From: Pseudomonadota bacterium
GTDB taxonomy: Bacteria; Pseudomonadota; Alphaproteobacteria; Acetobacterales; Acetobacteraceae
Assembly (NCBI GenBank): GCA_021818505.1
Contig: JAKADX010000027.1
Location: 1 to 53,976 of the forward strand
Direction: 5' to 3'
DNA length: 53,976 nt
Positions 46,247 through 53,976 of this stretch are shown in pieces. Below the pieces are notes generated by a model. That model searched no databases and was not told the DNA's origin. It saw only the letters and a list, made by a program, of their open reading frames with translations. The first letter of the stretch is position 1. Each line of letters starts with the position of its first letter. The position numbers and the translations under genes were made by a program.

Positions 46247-46747
46247 TCAGCCCCGACCCTCCGCCAGTTGCGGATTGTCGAACACCGGATTGCGCAAGCG
46301 GTGCAGCGCGTCGGACAGCGCGCGGGCGAGGTCGCGTTTCTCCGCCTCGCCCAGGAACCGCCCCAGTTCCTCACGCACGCCGTGGGCGCTGACCCACAAG
46401 GCGGGCACACGGCCGGGGCGTTCCTCGATCCGCACGGCAAGCCAGGTCGGTTTCAGCACCCGCTCCTCGCGCCGGCCCCGGGCATCCGTGCGGAGCACGC
46501 GCAGTGCCTCGGGTGTGAGCAGCAGCAGTTCGCTCGCGCGCGCACCGAGCGCGTTGATCCGCAGCAGCACGGCGGCCAGCACCAGCTCCGCCCCGGCGAA
46601 CCCGGTCACCGGCCAGGCGCGGAGCAGGACAGAAATCACGATGTTGGCGGCGGCGACGACGCCGATCGCCGCCATCACCAGCCCCAGTCCCCGCCGCGAC
46701 AGACTGCGGTGGGGCACGATCATGGCTTCGAACATCACGTCCTGCAT
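46247..46747 (-). CDS. DUF2244 membrane protein
   Basis: About 166 residues. EAMIVPHRSLSRRGLGLVMA begins the family block. Two transmembrane helices (about 22-65) are followed by a cytosolic part with ELLLLTPEALRVLRTDARGR and PTWLAVRIEERPG, ending near a helix LGEAEKRDLARALSDALHRL. DUF2244 proteins are common in alphaproteobacteria, often beside nth, and have no known function. ATG 46747 (MQDVMFEAM) is chosen because homology starts there; a 53-residue upstream extension of the frame is low in complexity and overlaps nth. Confidence 0.82.
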   Translation of the reverse strand: MQDVMFEAMIVPHRSLSRRGLGLVMAAIGVVAAANIVISVLLRAWPVTGFAGAELVLAAVLLRINALGARASELLLLTPEALRVLRTDARGRREERVLKPTWLAVRIEERPGRVPALWVSAHGVREELGRFLGEAEKRDLARALSDALHRLRNPVFDNPQLAEGRG

Positions 46748-46826
46748 CCTGCATAGGTAACACTGCGCGGGCCGCATTTCAGCAGGCGGCTTGTCAGCGC
46801 GCGGCGCGGCGGCCAGGATCGTCGCC

Positions 46827-47501
46827 ATGGCGAAACCGGCGCCCGCGCCGCGGCGAGCGATGACCCGTGCCGAGGTCGGCGCGTTCCTCGACGCGCTCGC
46901 CGCGGCCAATCCCGACCCGCGCAGCGAACTGCACTACCGCGACCCGTTCACCCTGCTGGTAGCCGTGGTGCTGTCGGCACGGACCACCGATGCGGGGGTG
47001 AACAAGGTCACCCCGGCGCTGTTCGCCGCCGCGCCGACGCCCGAGAAAATGGCGGCGTTGGGGGCCGAGGGGATCGGCCCCTTTATCCGCACGATCGGCC
47101 TGTGGCAGGGCAAGGCACGCAACCTCGCCGCCCTCGCGCGTGCCCTGGTCGAGCAGCATGGCGGCCAGGTTCCGGCCGACCGCGCGGCGCTGGAGGCGCT
47201 GCCGGGCGTGGGGCGCAAGACCGCCAACGTGGTGCTGAACGTCGCCTTCGGCGCGGCGACGATGGCAGTGGACACGCATGTCTTCCGCGTCGCCAACCGC
47301 ACCGGCCTGGCCCCCGGCGACACGCCGCGCGCGGTCGAGGACGCGCTGGTGCGGCGCATCCCACCGGAGCGCCTGCGGCTCGCGCATCACTGGCTGATCC
47401 TGCATGGCCGCTATTGCTGCAAGGCCCGCACGCCGGAGTGCTGGCGCTGCGTCGGCGCGCAGTGGTGCCGCTATCCGGACAAGACCCCGGCGCCGAAATA
47501 G
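46827..47501 (+). CDS. nth: Endonuclease III
   Basis: A 224-residue base-excision glycosylase/AP lyase for oxidised pyrimidines. Helix-hairpin-helix LPGVGRKTANVVLNVAFG carries the catalytic Lys (near 129), and MAVDTHVFRVANRTGL the catalytic Asp (near 148). The 4Fe-4S cluster cysteines follow C-x6-C-x2-C-x5-C in CKARTPECWRCVGAQWC. ATG 46827 gives the standard length; the frame is open 12 codons further up. It is divergent from the DUF2244 gene with about 80 bp between. Confidence 0.95.
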   Translation: MAKPAPAPRRAMTRAEVGAFLDALAAANPDPRSELHYRDPFTLLVAVVLSARTTDAGVNKVTPALFAAAPTPEKMAALGAEGIGPFIRTIGLWQGKARNLAALARALVEQHGGQVPADRAALEALPGVGRKTANVVLNVAFGAATMAVDTHVFRVANRTGLAPGDTPRAVEDALVRRIPPERLRLAHHWLILHGRYCCKARTPECWRCVGAQWCRYPDKTPAPK

Positions 47502-47507
47502 GCGCCG

Positions 47508-48158
47508 CTAGAACTTGCCGTACCGCAGATAGGCTTCCTGCGGGTCCATCCCGGCCAGGATCGCCGTGCGCACGCGGTTCTCGGTGCCGATCGCGGCTTC
47601 CGCTGCCTCCACCACATCGGCGACGATGCCGGCGGGGATGCGGACCAGCCCGTCGCGGTCGCCGAGCATGAAGTCGCCCGGCTCGATCCGCACCTCGCCG
47701 ATCGTGATCGGCACGTCGGTCGCGCGCGGCAGCCAGTGGCCGACAATGTCGCGCGGGGTGAAGAACCGCGCCCAGCACGGAAAGCCGAGCCGCATGAGGA
47801 AGTCCACGTCGCGGATGCCGCCGTCGCAGACGCAGCCGCGCACGCCTTTGCGCTTCAGCGTCTCGCCCGACAGCTCGCCCATATGCGCGACCAGGCGGTC
47901 GTTCGGTTGCGACACCCACACCGAACCGGCGGGCGCCTTGGACAGCAGGCCGGTCCAGGCCAGCAGCGTGGCGTGCGGGTCGCTGCCCGGCATCGCCTCA
48001 CCCTCGATGGTGAAGGCGGGGCCGGCCAGGGTCTGCGCGGGAAGGATCGGCCGCAGCTCCGGCGGCAGCACGAAGTCGCGCAGGCCGCGCGCGCGCATCA
48101 CATCGTGCACGACGCCGGTGTAGCAGCGTGCCAGCCGATCGGTCAGTGCGGTGCTCAT
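47508..48158 (-). CDS. RraA-family protein (HMG/oxaloacetate aldolase-like)
   Basis: A 216-residue protein of the RraA/HMG aldolase fold: VRGCVCDGGIRDVDFLMRLG near 105-124 with the catalytic Arg and metal Asp (GGIRD), preceded by GELSGETLKRKGV, then IEPGDFMLGDRDGLVRIP. Class II HMG/CHA-type aldolases share these motifs, while true RraA inhibits RNase E. The Arg-Asp pair supports aldolase or decarboxylase activity, but this needs assay. Start ATG 48158 overlaps the holC stop (ATGA). It is the last gene of the pepA-holC-rraA unit. Confidence 0.82.
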   Translation of the reverse strand: MSTALTDRLARCYTGVVHDVMRARGLRDFVLPPELRPILPAQTLAGPAFTIEGEAMPGSDPHATLLAWTGLLSKAPAGSVWVSQPNDRLVAHMGELSGETLKRKGVRGCVCDGGIRDVDFLMRLGFPCWARFFTPRDIVGHWLPRATDVPITIGEVRIEPGDFMLGDRDGLVRIPAGIVADVVEAAEAAIGTENRVRTAILAGMDPQEAYLRYGKF

Positions 48159-48601
48159 GCCTTGCGCTCCCATCCCCGGCCGGTCTGCTGCCAGTACGTG
48201 AGCGCGTGTCCCTCGGCCTTCGCCGCCTTCCAACGTTCCCGCGCCGCCGCCACCGCCGTCTCGTCGCGCCCGTCGAACAGGTCGAACACCCGCTCGAAGG
48301 CCGACAGCCGCGTGCTGGTCGCACCATCGAGCAGGAACAGGAACCGCGCCCCGTTCGGCGCGGCATCGTCGGTGGCGAGCCAGATCGGCTGCAGATCGGG
48401 ATCGCCGGCCGCGGCCGAGCCGTGTGGCAGCCAATCCGGGTCGGGACAGAGCCACAGCGCCGCGTCCAGCGCCGCCACCCGCTCCGCACTGCCGCACATC
48501 ACCGCCGCCCGCTGCCCTGCCGCGAGCGTGCGCCCGAGCAGATGCGGCAGCGCCTGGTCAGGCCCGGTGCGCAGCAGGTGGTAGAAGCCGATCTCCGCCA
48601 T
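48155..48601 (-). CDS. holC: DNA polymerase III chi subunit
   Basis: A 148-residue protein matching HolC, the clamp-loader accessory that links the replisome to SSB: EIGFYHLLRTGPDQALPHLL at the start, RAAVMCGSAERVAALDAALW, LCPDPDWLPHG and FDLFDGRDETAVAAARERWK near the C-terminus. The ATG shares one base with the pepA stop (TGATG), and the stop overlaps the next start. A pepA-holC order is widespread in proteobacteria. Confidence 0.92.
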   Translation of the reverse strand: MAEIGFYHLLRTGPDQALPHLLGRTLAAGQRAAVMCGSAERVAALDAALWLCPDPDWLPHGSAAAGDPDLQPIWLATDDAAPNGARFLFLLDGATSTRLSAFERVFDLFDGRDETAVAAARERWKAAKAEGHALTYWQQTGRGWERKA

Positions 48602-50091
48602 CAGCCTTCATAATTGTCCGCGACAAGCTGGTTCAGCATCCGCACGCCATAGGCGGTGGCGCCCTTGGGCGTCAGCGCCGAGTCCTTGTTCGCCCAGGCC
48701 ATGCCGGCGATGTCCAGATGTGCCCAGGGCTTGCCGTTGACGAAGCGCTGGATGAACTGCGCCGCCGTGATCGCCCCGCCCGGCCGGCCGCCGACGTTCT
48801 TCATGTCGGCGATGTCGCTCTTGATCAGCTTGTCGTAAGCCTCGCCCAGCGGCATCCGCCACAGCTTCTCCCCGCTCGCCTCGCCGGCGGCGTGCAGGCG
48901 CTGCGCCAGTTCGTCGTCATTGGCGAAGAATCCGCCGATCTCGTGGCCCAGCGTGATCACCATCGCCCCGGTCAGCGTCGCCAGATCGACCATGAAGCGC
49001 GGGTCGAAATGCTTCTGGCAGTACCAGAGCACGTCGGCGAGCACGAGCCGCCCCTCGGCATCGGTGTTGATGACCTCGACGGTCTGGCCGGAATAGGTCG
49101 TCACCACGTCGCCCGGCCGCTGCGCGTGACCCGAGGGCATGTTCTCCACCAGCCCGACGATGCCCACCGCATCGACCTTCGCGTGCCGGCCGGCGAGCGC
49201 CGCCATCAGCCCGACCACCGCACCGGCGCCGGCCATGTCCCACTTCATGTCCTCCATGCCCGCCGCCGGCTTGATGCTGATGCCGCCGGTGTCGAAGGTC
49301 ACACCCTTGCCGACGAAGGCGAGCGGCTTCACCCCGTTACCCTTGCGGCCCTTCGCCCCGCCGGCGCCGTGCCAGTGCATCACCACCATGCGCGGCTCGT
49401 TGACGCTGCCCTGTGCCACGCCGAGAAAGGCGCCGAAGCCGAGCTTGGCCATCTCCTTCGGCCCGATCACCTCGACCTTCAGCCCCAGATCGCCGAGCGC
49501 CTCGCAGCGATGGGCGAATTCGGCCGGGGTGAGCACATTGGGCGGCTCGCTGACCAGGTCGCGGGCGAGGAACACGCCGTCGGCGACCGGCCGCAGCGCC
49601 GCCCAGGCGGCCTCCACCGCCCCGGCATCCTCGGTCAGCAGCGCCAGCTTGCCGAGCAGCGGCTTGTCCTCGGCCTTCTCGGTGGTGCGATAGCGGTCGA
49701 AGCGGTAGCTGCGCAGCACCGCCCCCAGCGCCAGGTGCCCCGCCAGCCGCGGCGTCAGCGGCCCCGGCGCGACCGCCACCGCAGCCTCGCGCGACAGTTT
49801 CGCGATCGCGTGCCCGCCCGCCTCTTCCGCGCCGAGTTGCGTCAGTTCGCCCGGCTTGCCCAGCCCGACCGCGACCACGCGCGTCAGGCCCGCGCCGGGG
49901 GCGAGGATGGTCGCGGTCTGGCCCTTGCGGCCTTTGAACTCGGCGACCTCCAGCGCGCGGCTGACCGCGCCGCCCGTGGCCTCGTCCAGCCCGGCCCAGG
50001 CGACAGCGTGTGCCGCCCCACCTTCCTCCACCGGCAGCACCAGCGCGCCGGAGGACGGCAGGGCGGCGGGGGCAACGACGACATCGAGCAT
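48601..50091 (-). CDS. pepA: Leucyl aminopeptidase (M17)
   Basis: A 496-residue cytosolic, two-metal aminopeptidase that removes N-terminal residues. The C-terminal catalytic domain has FVGKGVTFDTGGISIKPA (metal and catalytic Lys, near 257-275), MAGAGAVVGLMAAL and the M17 signature NTDAEGRLVL near 342. The N-terminal macro-like domain is intact (LARDLVSEPPNVLTPAEFA at the junction). ATG 50091 gives the usual length; the longer open frame upstream is a shadow of the divergent cysQ gene. First gene of the pepA-holC-rraA unit. Confidence 0.94.
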   Translation of the reverse strand: MLDVVVAPAALPSSGALVLPVEEGGAAHAVAWAGLDEATGGAVSRALEVAEFKGRKGQTATILAPGAGLTRVVAVGLGKPGELTQLGAEEAGGHAIAKLSREAAVAVAPGPLTPRLAGHLALGAVLRSYRFDRYRTTEKAEDKPLLGKLALLTEDAGAVEAAWAALRPVADGVFLARDLVSEPPNVLTPAEFAHRCEALGDLGLKVEVIGPKEMAKLGFGAFLGVAQGSVNEPRMVVMHWHGAGGAKGRKGNGVKPLAFVGKGVTFDTGGISIKPAAGMEDMKWDMAGAGAVVGLMAALAGRHAKVDAVGIVGLVENMPSGHAQRPGDVVTTYSGQTVEVINTDAEGRLVLADVLWYCQKHFDPRFMVDLATLTGAMVITLGHEIGGFFANDDELAQRLHAAGEASGEKLWRMPLGEAYDKLIKSDIADMKNVGGRPGGAITAAQFIQRFVNGKPWAHLDIAGMAWANKDSALTPKGATAYGVRMLNQLVADNYEG

Positions 50092-50175
50092 GGCGGAGCG
50101 GCTCCGGATGGTGCGAGGGGGCGGGCAGTCTAGCAGCGGGTGGCCTCTCCGCCAGGGGCGCGCTATAGCGCCGGA

Positions 50176-50936
<761 letters not shown>

Positions 50937-50940
<4 letters not shown>

Positions 50941-51884
50941 CCGAGGTGCTGCCCGCCGACGCCGCCGGGATCGCCCGTGCGGCGGCGCTGCTGCGCGCGG
51001 GCGCGCTGGTCGCCTTCGGCACCGAGACGGTCTATGGCCTCGGCGCCGACGCGACCGACGCGCGCGCCGTCGCCGCCGTGTTCGCCGCCAAGGACCGCCC
51101 GCGCTTCAACCCGCTGATCTGCCACTACCCCGACGCCGAGACGGTCTGGGCCGACGTGGTGCCCACCGAAACCGCCCGCCGGCTGGCGGAGACATTCTGG
51201 CCCGGCCCGCTGACGCTGGTGCTGCCGAAGCGCGCGGGCAGCCGGGTCGCCGACCTGACCGGCGCCGGCCTGGACACGCTGGCGGTGCGTGTGCCCGCCC
51301 CCGAGGTCGCGCGCGCGCTGCTCCGCGCCGTCGGCCGCCCGGTCGCCGCCCCCTCCGCCAACCCCTCCGGCCGCGTCAGCCCGACCACCGCCGCGCATGT
51401 GCTCGACGGCCTGGGCGGCCGCATTGCCGCAGTGCTGGACAGCGGCCCGTGCAAGGTCGGCGTGGAGTCCACCGTGCTCGACCTCAGCGGCGGGCAACCG
51501 GCCCTGCTGCGCCCCGGCGGCGTGCCGCTGGAGGCGATCGAGGCCGCGATCGGCCCGGTCGCGACCGGCAGGCCGGCGGTGCTGCGCGGGCCGGGAATGC
51601 TCGCCGCCCACTACGCTCCCCACCTGCCCGTGCGCCTCGCCGCCGAGCATGTCGGCCCGGACGAGGCGCTGCTGGCCTTCGGGGAGCCGCTGCCGGGTGC
51701 GGGTGCCGTGTTCCAACTCAGCGCACGCGGCGACGTGACCGAGGCGGCGGCCAACCTGTTCGCCGGGCTGCGGGCGCTGGACGCGAGCGGCTGCGCGCGG
51801 ATTGCGGCGATGACGGTGCCGGAGCAAGGGTTGGGGCGGGCGATCAACGATCGGCTGGCGCGGGCGGCGGCGGGGAGGGGGTAG
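50937..51884 (+). CDS. Threonylcarbamoyl-AMP synthase, long form
   Basis: A 315-residue YrdC/Sua5 enzyme that makes threonylcarbamoyl-AMP for the t6A37 base of ANN-decoding tRNAs. The YrdC domain spans about 10-200: ALVAFGTETVYGLGADATDA, AAKDRPRFNPLICH (nucleotide-binding KxR), FWPGPLTLVLPKR, PVAAPSANPSGRVSPTTAAH and GVESTVLDLSG. The Sua5 domain (about 215-315) starts at GPGMLAAHYAPHLPVRL. Start GTG 50937 is coupled to cysQ. Last housekeeping gene before the right-hand insertion sequences. Confidence 0.92.
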
Positions 51885-51924
51885 GTGGCAGCGCACCGGC
51901 TGACTGCCACGGGGTCATGCGCCG

Positions 51925-52036
51925 GCGACGGCACGGGGCATCGCCACCCGCTACGACAAGCTCGCCCGCAATTTTGCCTCGGCCATTGCTATCGCGGCCG
52001 TCGTGCTCTGGTGGACTGCTTGGGTCTGGAGCCTAA
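51925..52036 (+). pseudogene. IS5-family transposase, C-terminal remnant
   Basis: The frame reads RGIATRYDKLARNFASAIAI then AAVVLWWTA, the conserved C-terminus of IS5-type DDE transposases (usually RRIATRYDKLARNF...). Nothing of the catalytic core is upstream: about 40 bp earlier lies the sua5 stop. It is a dead fragment, cut on its 3' side by the IS630-type element that begins near 52036. Confidence 0.75.
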
Positions 52037-52052
52037 TACCAACGCTCTCTGA

Positions 52053-52633
52053 TCAGAACCTGCGTATCCACTCGCGGATGCCGATCGACATGATGTGCCA
52101 GGGTTGGGCTTCGAGCTTGTTCCAAGCCTCGCAGCAGTGATCGACCAGATCGTCGGCGTTCAGGAAGACCTTGTTGGACAGCCAGTTGTCGCGCATGAAC
52201 TGCCAGATGTTCTCCTGCGGGTTCAGTTCGGGGCACTTGGCCGGCAGCGGCACGATGGTGATGTTGGCCGGCACGGCGAGCTTCGGCGAGAGGTGCCAGC
52301 CTGCCTGGTCGAGCAGCAGGGCGGCATGGCGCCCGGGTGCGACATCGGCCGAGATGGCGGCCAGGTGCAGGTTCATCGCCGCCGTGTTGCACCGGGGCAG
52401 GATCAAGCCGACCGCCTTGCCCTCTTTGGGGCAGATGGCGCCGAAGATGTAGGTCGAGGCGGTGCGCTGGTCGCTCGGAGCGGACGGTCGGGTTCCACGC
52501 CTCGCCCAGCGACGGGTGAGCTTGTTCTTTTGCCCGACCCGGGCTTCGTCCCCGAACCAGACCTCGATGTCGCCGGGCGCGACACCCTTGTGCCGGGCGA
52601 TCGCCGCCAGACGGGTGGGGAGACTTTTTTAAA
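52053..52633 (-). pseudogene. IS630-family transposase, 5'-truncated
   Basis: About 190 residues of the catalytic half: IEVWFGDEARVGQKNKLTRR (first Asp), STYIFGAICPKEGKAVGLIL, ALLLDQAGWHLSPKL (second Asp) and CPELNPQENIWQFMRDNWLS (Glu), ending at the stop 52053-52055. The N-terminal DNA-binding half is missing. At 52625-52633 (minus-strand TTTAAAAAAG) the homologous AFKK(S) junction is split by a -1 frame change on a run of six A, a site where IS630 elements can use programmed frameshifting. Beyond it the IS1595-type element begins, so this copy is inactive. Confidence 0.8.
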
Positions 52634-52646
52634 GGCGATTATGTAG

Positions 52647-52675
52647 TTGACAAACACACCGGGAGCGTATAGGAT
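52647..52675 (+). promoter_or_regulatory. Sigma-70-type promoter of the IS1595 transposase
   Basis: TTGACA (52647-52652) and TAGGAT (52670-52675) are separated by 17 bp. The transposase ATG follows 21 bp after the -10, with AAGGAG at 52683-52688. It sits just inside the presumed left end of the element. Confidence 0.5.
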
Positions 52676-52696
52676 TTTGGTCAAGGAGATAGACCG

Positions 52697-53608
52697 ATGT
52701 CCGTCCTGTCCGCCGCCTACTTCCATGACGAAGCCGCCGCCTACGCGGAGCTTGAGGCAACCCTGTGGCCGAATGGGCCGGTTTGCCCGCGCTGCGGCGG
52801 CATGGAGCGGATCACGAAGGTGAAGGGTGGCCGGATGGGCCTGTATCGCTGCGGCCCGTGCAAGCGCCAGTTCACTGTGAAGGTCGGTACGGTGTTCGAG
52901 TCCAGCCATGTGCCGCTGCATCAGTGGCTACAGGCCGTTTACCTGATGTGCAGCAGCAAGAAGGGCATCAGCAGCCATCAACTGATGCGCGTCCTTGATG
53001 TCCAGTACAAGACGGCTTGGTTCATGACCCATCGCATCCGGGAGGCGATGACGGCCGGGAACCTGCCGCCGATCGGTGGCGCCGGTGAGGTTGTCGAGAT
53101 CGACGAGACGTTCATCGGCCAGAAGCGCGAGAAGCCGAAGAACGCGCGCGGCTACGCGCATAAGCATGCGGTTCTGACGCTGGTGCAGCGCGGCGGCTCC
53201 AGCCGTTCCTTTCATGTGGACGGCACGAAGGCCGCTGACCTGCTCCCGATCATCAAGGCGAACGTGCATCCTGAGACGAGCGTGATGACGGACGAGGCTG
53301 GTCAGTATGTGACCCTCGGCAAGCACTTCACCGAGCATGATTTCGTCCGCCACGGCAAAGGCGAGTATGGCCGTGGCGAGACGCACACGAACACGGTTGA
53401 AGGCTTCTACAGCGTGTTCAAGCGCGGCATGAAGGGCGTATATCAGCACTGCTCTGAGAAGCATCTGCACCGCTACGTGGCGGAGTTCGATTTCCGTTAC
53501 AACAACCGGGTGAAGCTGGGCGTGGACGATGAGAAGCGCACATATAATGCGCTGCGTGGCGTTGTCGGAAAGAGGCTGACATATCGGCGGTCTAACGCTA
53601 GCGCATAA
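52697..53608 (+). CDS. IS1595-family transposase
   Basis: A 303-residue transposase that looks complete. The N-terminal zinc ribbon has CPRCGGMERI and YRCGPCKRQF (CxxC pairs near 31-34 and 54-57). The ISXO2-like DDE domain has GEVVEIDETFIGQKREK (first Asp near 137), SVMTDEAGQYVTLGKHF (second Asp) and GETHTNTVEGFYSVFKRG with the Asn/Glu of the DDN/E triad. Its GC content is visibly lower than that of the chromosomal genes. The left end may be GGCGATTATG near 52634. I found no matching inverted copy downstream, so the right end is unresolved, and the element may be truncated. Confidence 0.88.
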   Translation: MSVLSAAYFHDEAAAYAELEATLWPNGPVCPRCGGMERITKVKGGRMGLYRCGPCKRQFTVKVGTVFESSHVPLHQWLQAVYLMCSSKKGISSHQLMRVLDVQYKTAWFMTHRIREAMTAGNLPPIGGAGEVVEIDETFIGQKREKPKNARGYAHKHAVLTLVQRGGSSRSFHVDGTKAADLLPIIKANVHPETSVMTDEAGQYVTLGKHFTEHDFVRHGKGEYGRGETHTNTVEGFYSVFKRGMKGVYQHCSEKHLHRYVAEFDFRYNNRVKLGVDDEKRTYNALRGVVGKRLTYRRSNASA

Positions 53609-53631
53609 CAAAGCAAGAATCTGAGGGCGTC

Positions 53632-53781
53632 ATGCGCTTAGCAGAAGTCATTTCCTCGCCGAAGAGCAACATCCGGTTTACTGAATGGCGACGAGGCAAG
53701 ATGCAGCCCGGAGCCTTTAGGTTACGCGCCGACTTGAAAACGATCAGAGTCTGTCCAAGATCATTCGGGGCTTTGGCATAG
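53632..53781 (+). CDS. Possible short ORF between insertion sequences
   Basis: ATG 53632 has GAGGG five bases upstream and opens 49 codons: MRLAEVISSPKSNIRFTEWR then RGKMQPGAFRLRADLKT. The first 38 residues look protein-like, while the last ten fall in the presumed end of the IS5-type element (GAGTCTGTCCAAG, near 53748). It may be the 5' end of a gene cut by that insertion, or passenger sequence. No family recognised. Confidence 0.25.
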   Translation: MRLAEVISSPKSNIRFTEWRRGKMQPGAFRLRADLKTIRVCPRSFGALA

Positions 53782-53976
53782 GCTTCGCAGCATTCTCCGG
53801 ACGGACGCCCAGTGCAGGAATGCGAGCGCGTTGCGGTTCAGGCACTCCCAGTCCTTGCTCAGCCGGCGGCACCGGTTCAGCCATCCGATGGTGCGCTCGA
53901 CGAGCCATCGCTTGGGCAGCACCACGAACTTTCCGGTGTCACAGCGACGTACGATCTCGACGTTCACCTGGCGGCA
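53761..53976 (-). CDS. IS5-family transposase, C-terminal part (cut by window edge)
   Basis: The last 71 residues of a DDE transposase: VNVEIVRRCDTGKFVVLPKR, WLVERTIGWLNRCRRLSKDW (holding the Glu of the DDE triad in VERTIGWL) and ECLNRNALAFLHWASVRRML, ending at TGA 53763-53761. This is the C-terminal end of IS5-group (IS427/IS1031-like) OrfB. The gene continues past the right border, so intactness cannot be judged. Confidence 0.85.
   Translation of the reverse strand, partial: CRQVNVEIVRRCDTGKFVVLPKRWLVERTIGWLNRCRRLSKDWECLNRNALAFLHWASVRRMLRSLCQSPE

Noticed and set aside
53609-53760. Right inverted repeat of the IS1595-type element
   Set aside because: No sequence here pairs convincingly with GGCGATTATGTAGTTGAC at the left; TTATGCGCTAGCG (minus strand, near 53608) shares only TTATG.

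Overview
The window is about 54 kb of very GC-rich DNA (roughly 70% by eye) from a bacterium that looks like an alphaproteobacterium, most plausibly a member of the Acetobacteraceae or a related Rhodospirillales lineage. The grounds are codon use and typical alphaproteobacterial neighbourhoods: argH with a tiny LptM-like lipoprotein and a divergent tlpA, a DUF2244 protein divergent from nth, pepA-holC, and a zf-CHCC protein just before polA. The assignment is inferred from gene content; no search could be run.

Both edges are insertion-sequence debris. The left edge (1-395) has an IS1380-type element cut by the window border and apparently inserted in an IS3 orfA. The right edge (51.9-54.0 kb) has an IS5 tail, a truncated IS630 transposase, an apparently intact IS1595-type transposase and a second IS5-type tail.

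From 0.7 to 7.5 kb lie an MDR-type NADPH reductase, a convergent CaiB/BaiF CoA-transferase, and a tightly overlapping CUT2 (ribose-type) sugar ABC importer: ATPase, two permeases, binding protein. From 7.5 to 18.2 kb are a small lipoprotein, a three-domain ACP/fatty acyl-AMP ligase/PlsC fusion divergent from an acyl-CoA synthetase, a hydantoinase/oxoprolinase pair (hyuB-hyuA) and a Ppx/GppA phosphatase.

The most striking part is 18.5-34.4 kb: five co-directional genes, nearly gapless, encoding a PhoD-like metallophosphoesterase without a signal peptide and four large proteins (1113, 1190, 1539 and 560 aa) of no known function. One carries the hallmark block of the DUF6603 family. The other three have conserved-looking blocks but no recognisable catalytic motif, signal peptide or membrane segment. 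The cluster looks like one multi-protein assembly with a phosphatase and is the best candidate here for an undescribed system.

From 34.4 to 51.9 kb the genes are mostly chromosomal housekeeping: tRNA-Arg(CCG), hydrolases, zf-CHCC protein, DNA polymerase I, a dual-specificity-type phosphatase, a GlcG/HbpS-like protein, argininosuccinate lyase, a TlpA-like thioredoxin, a PhyH dioxygenase plus SAF-domain oxidoreductase pair (preceded by a hairpin that can hide the ribosome binding site), endonuclease III, the operon pepA-holC-rraA, CysQ and Sua5.
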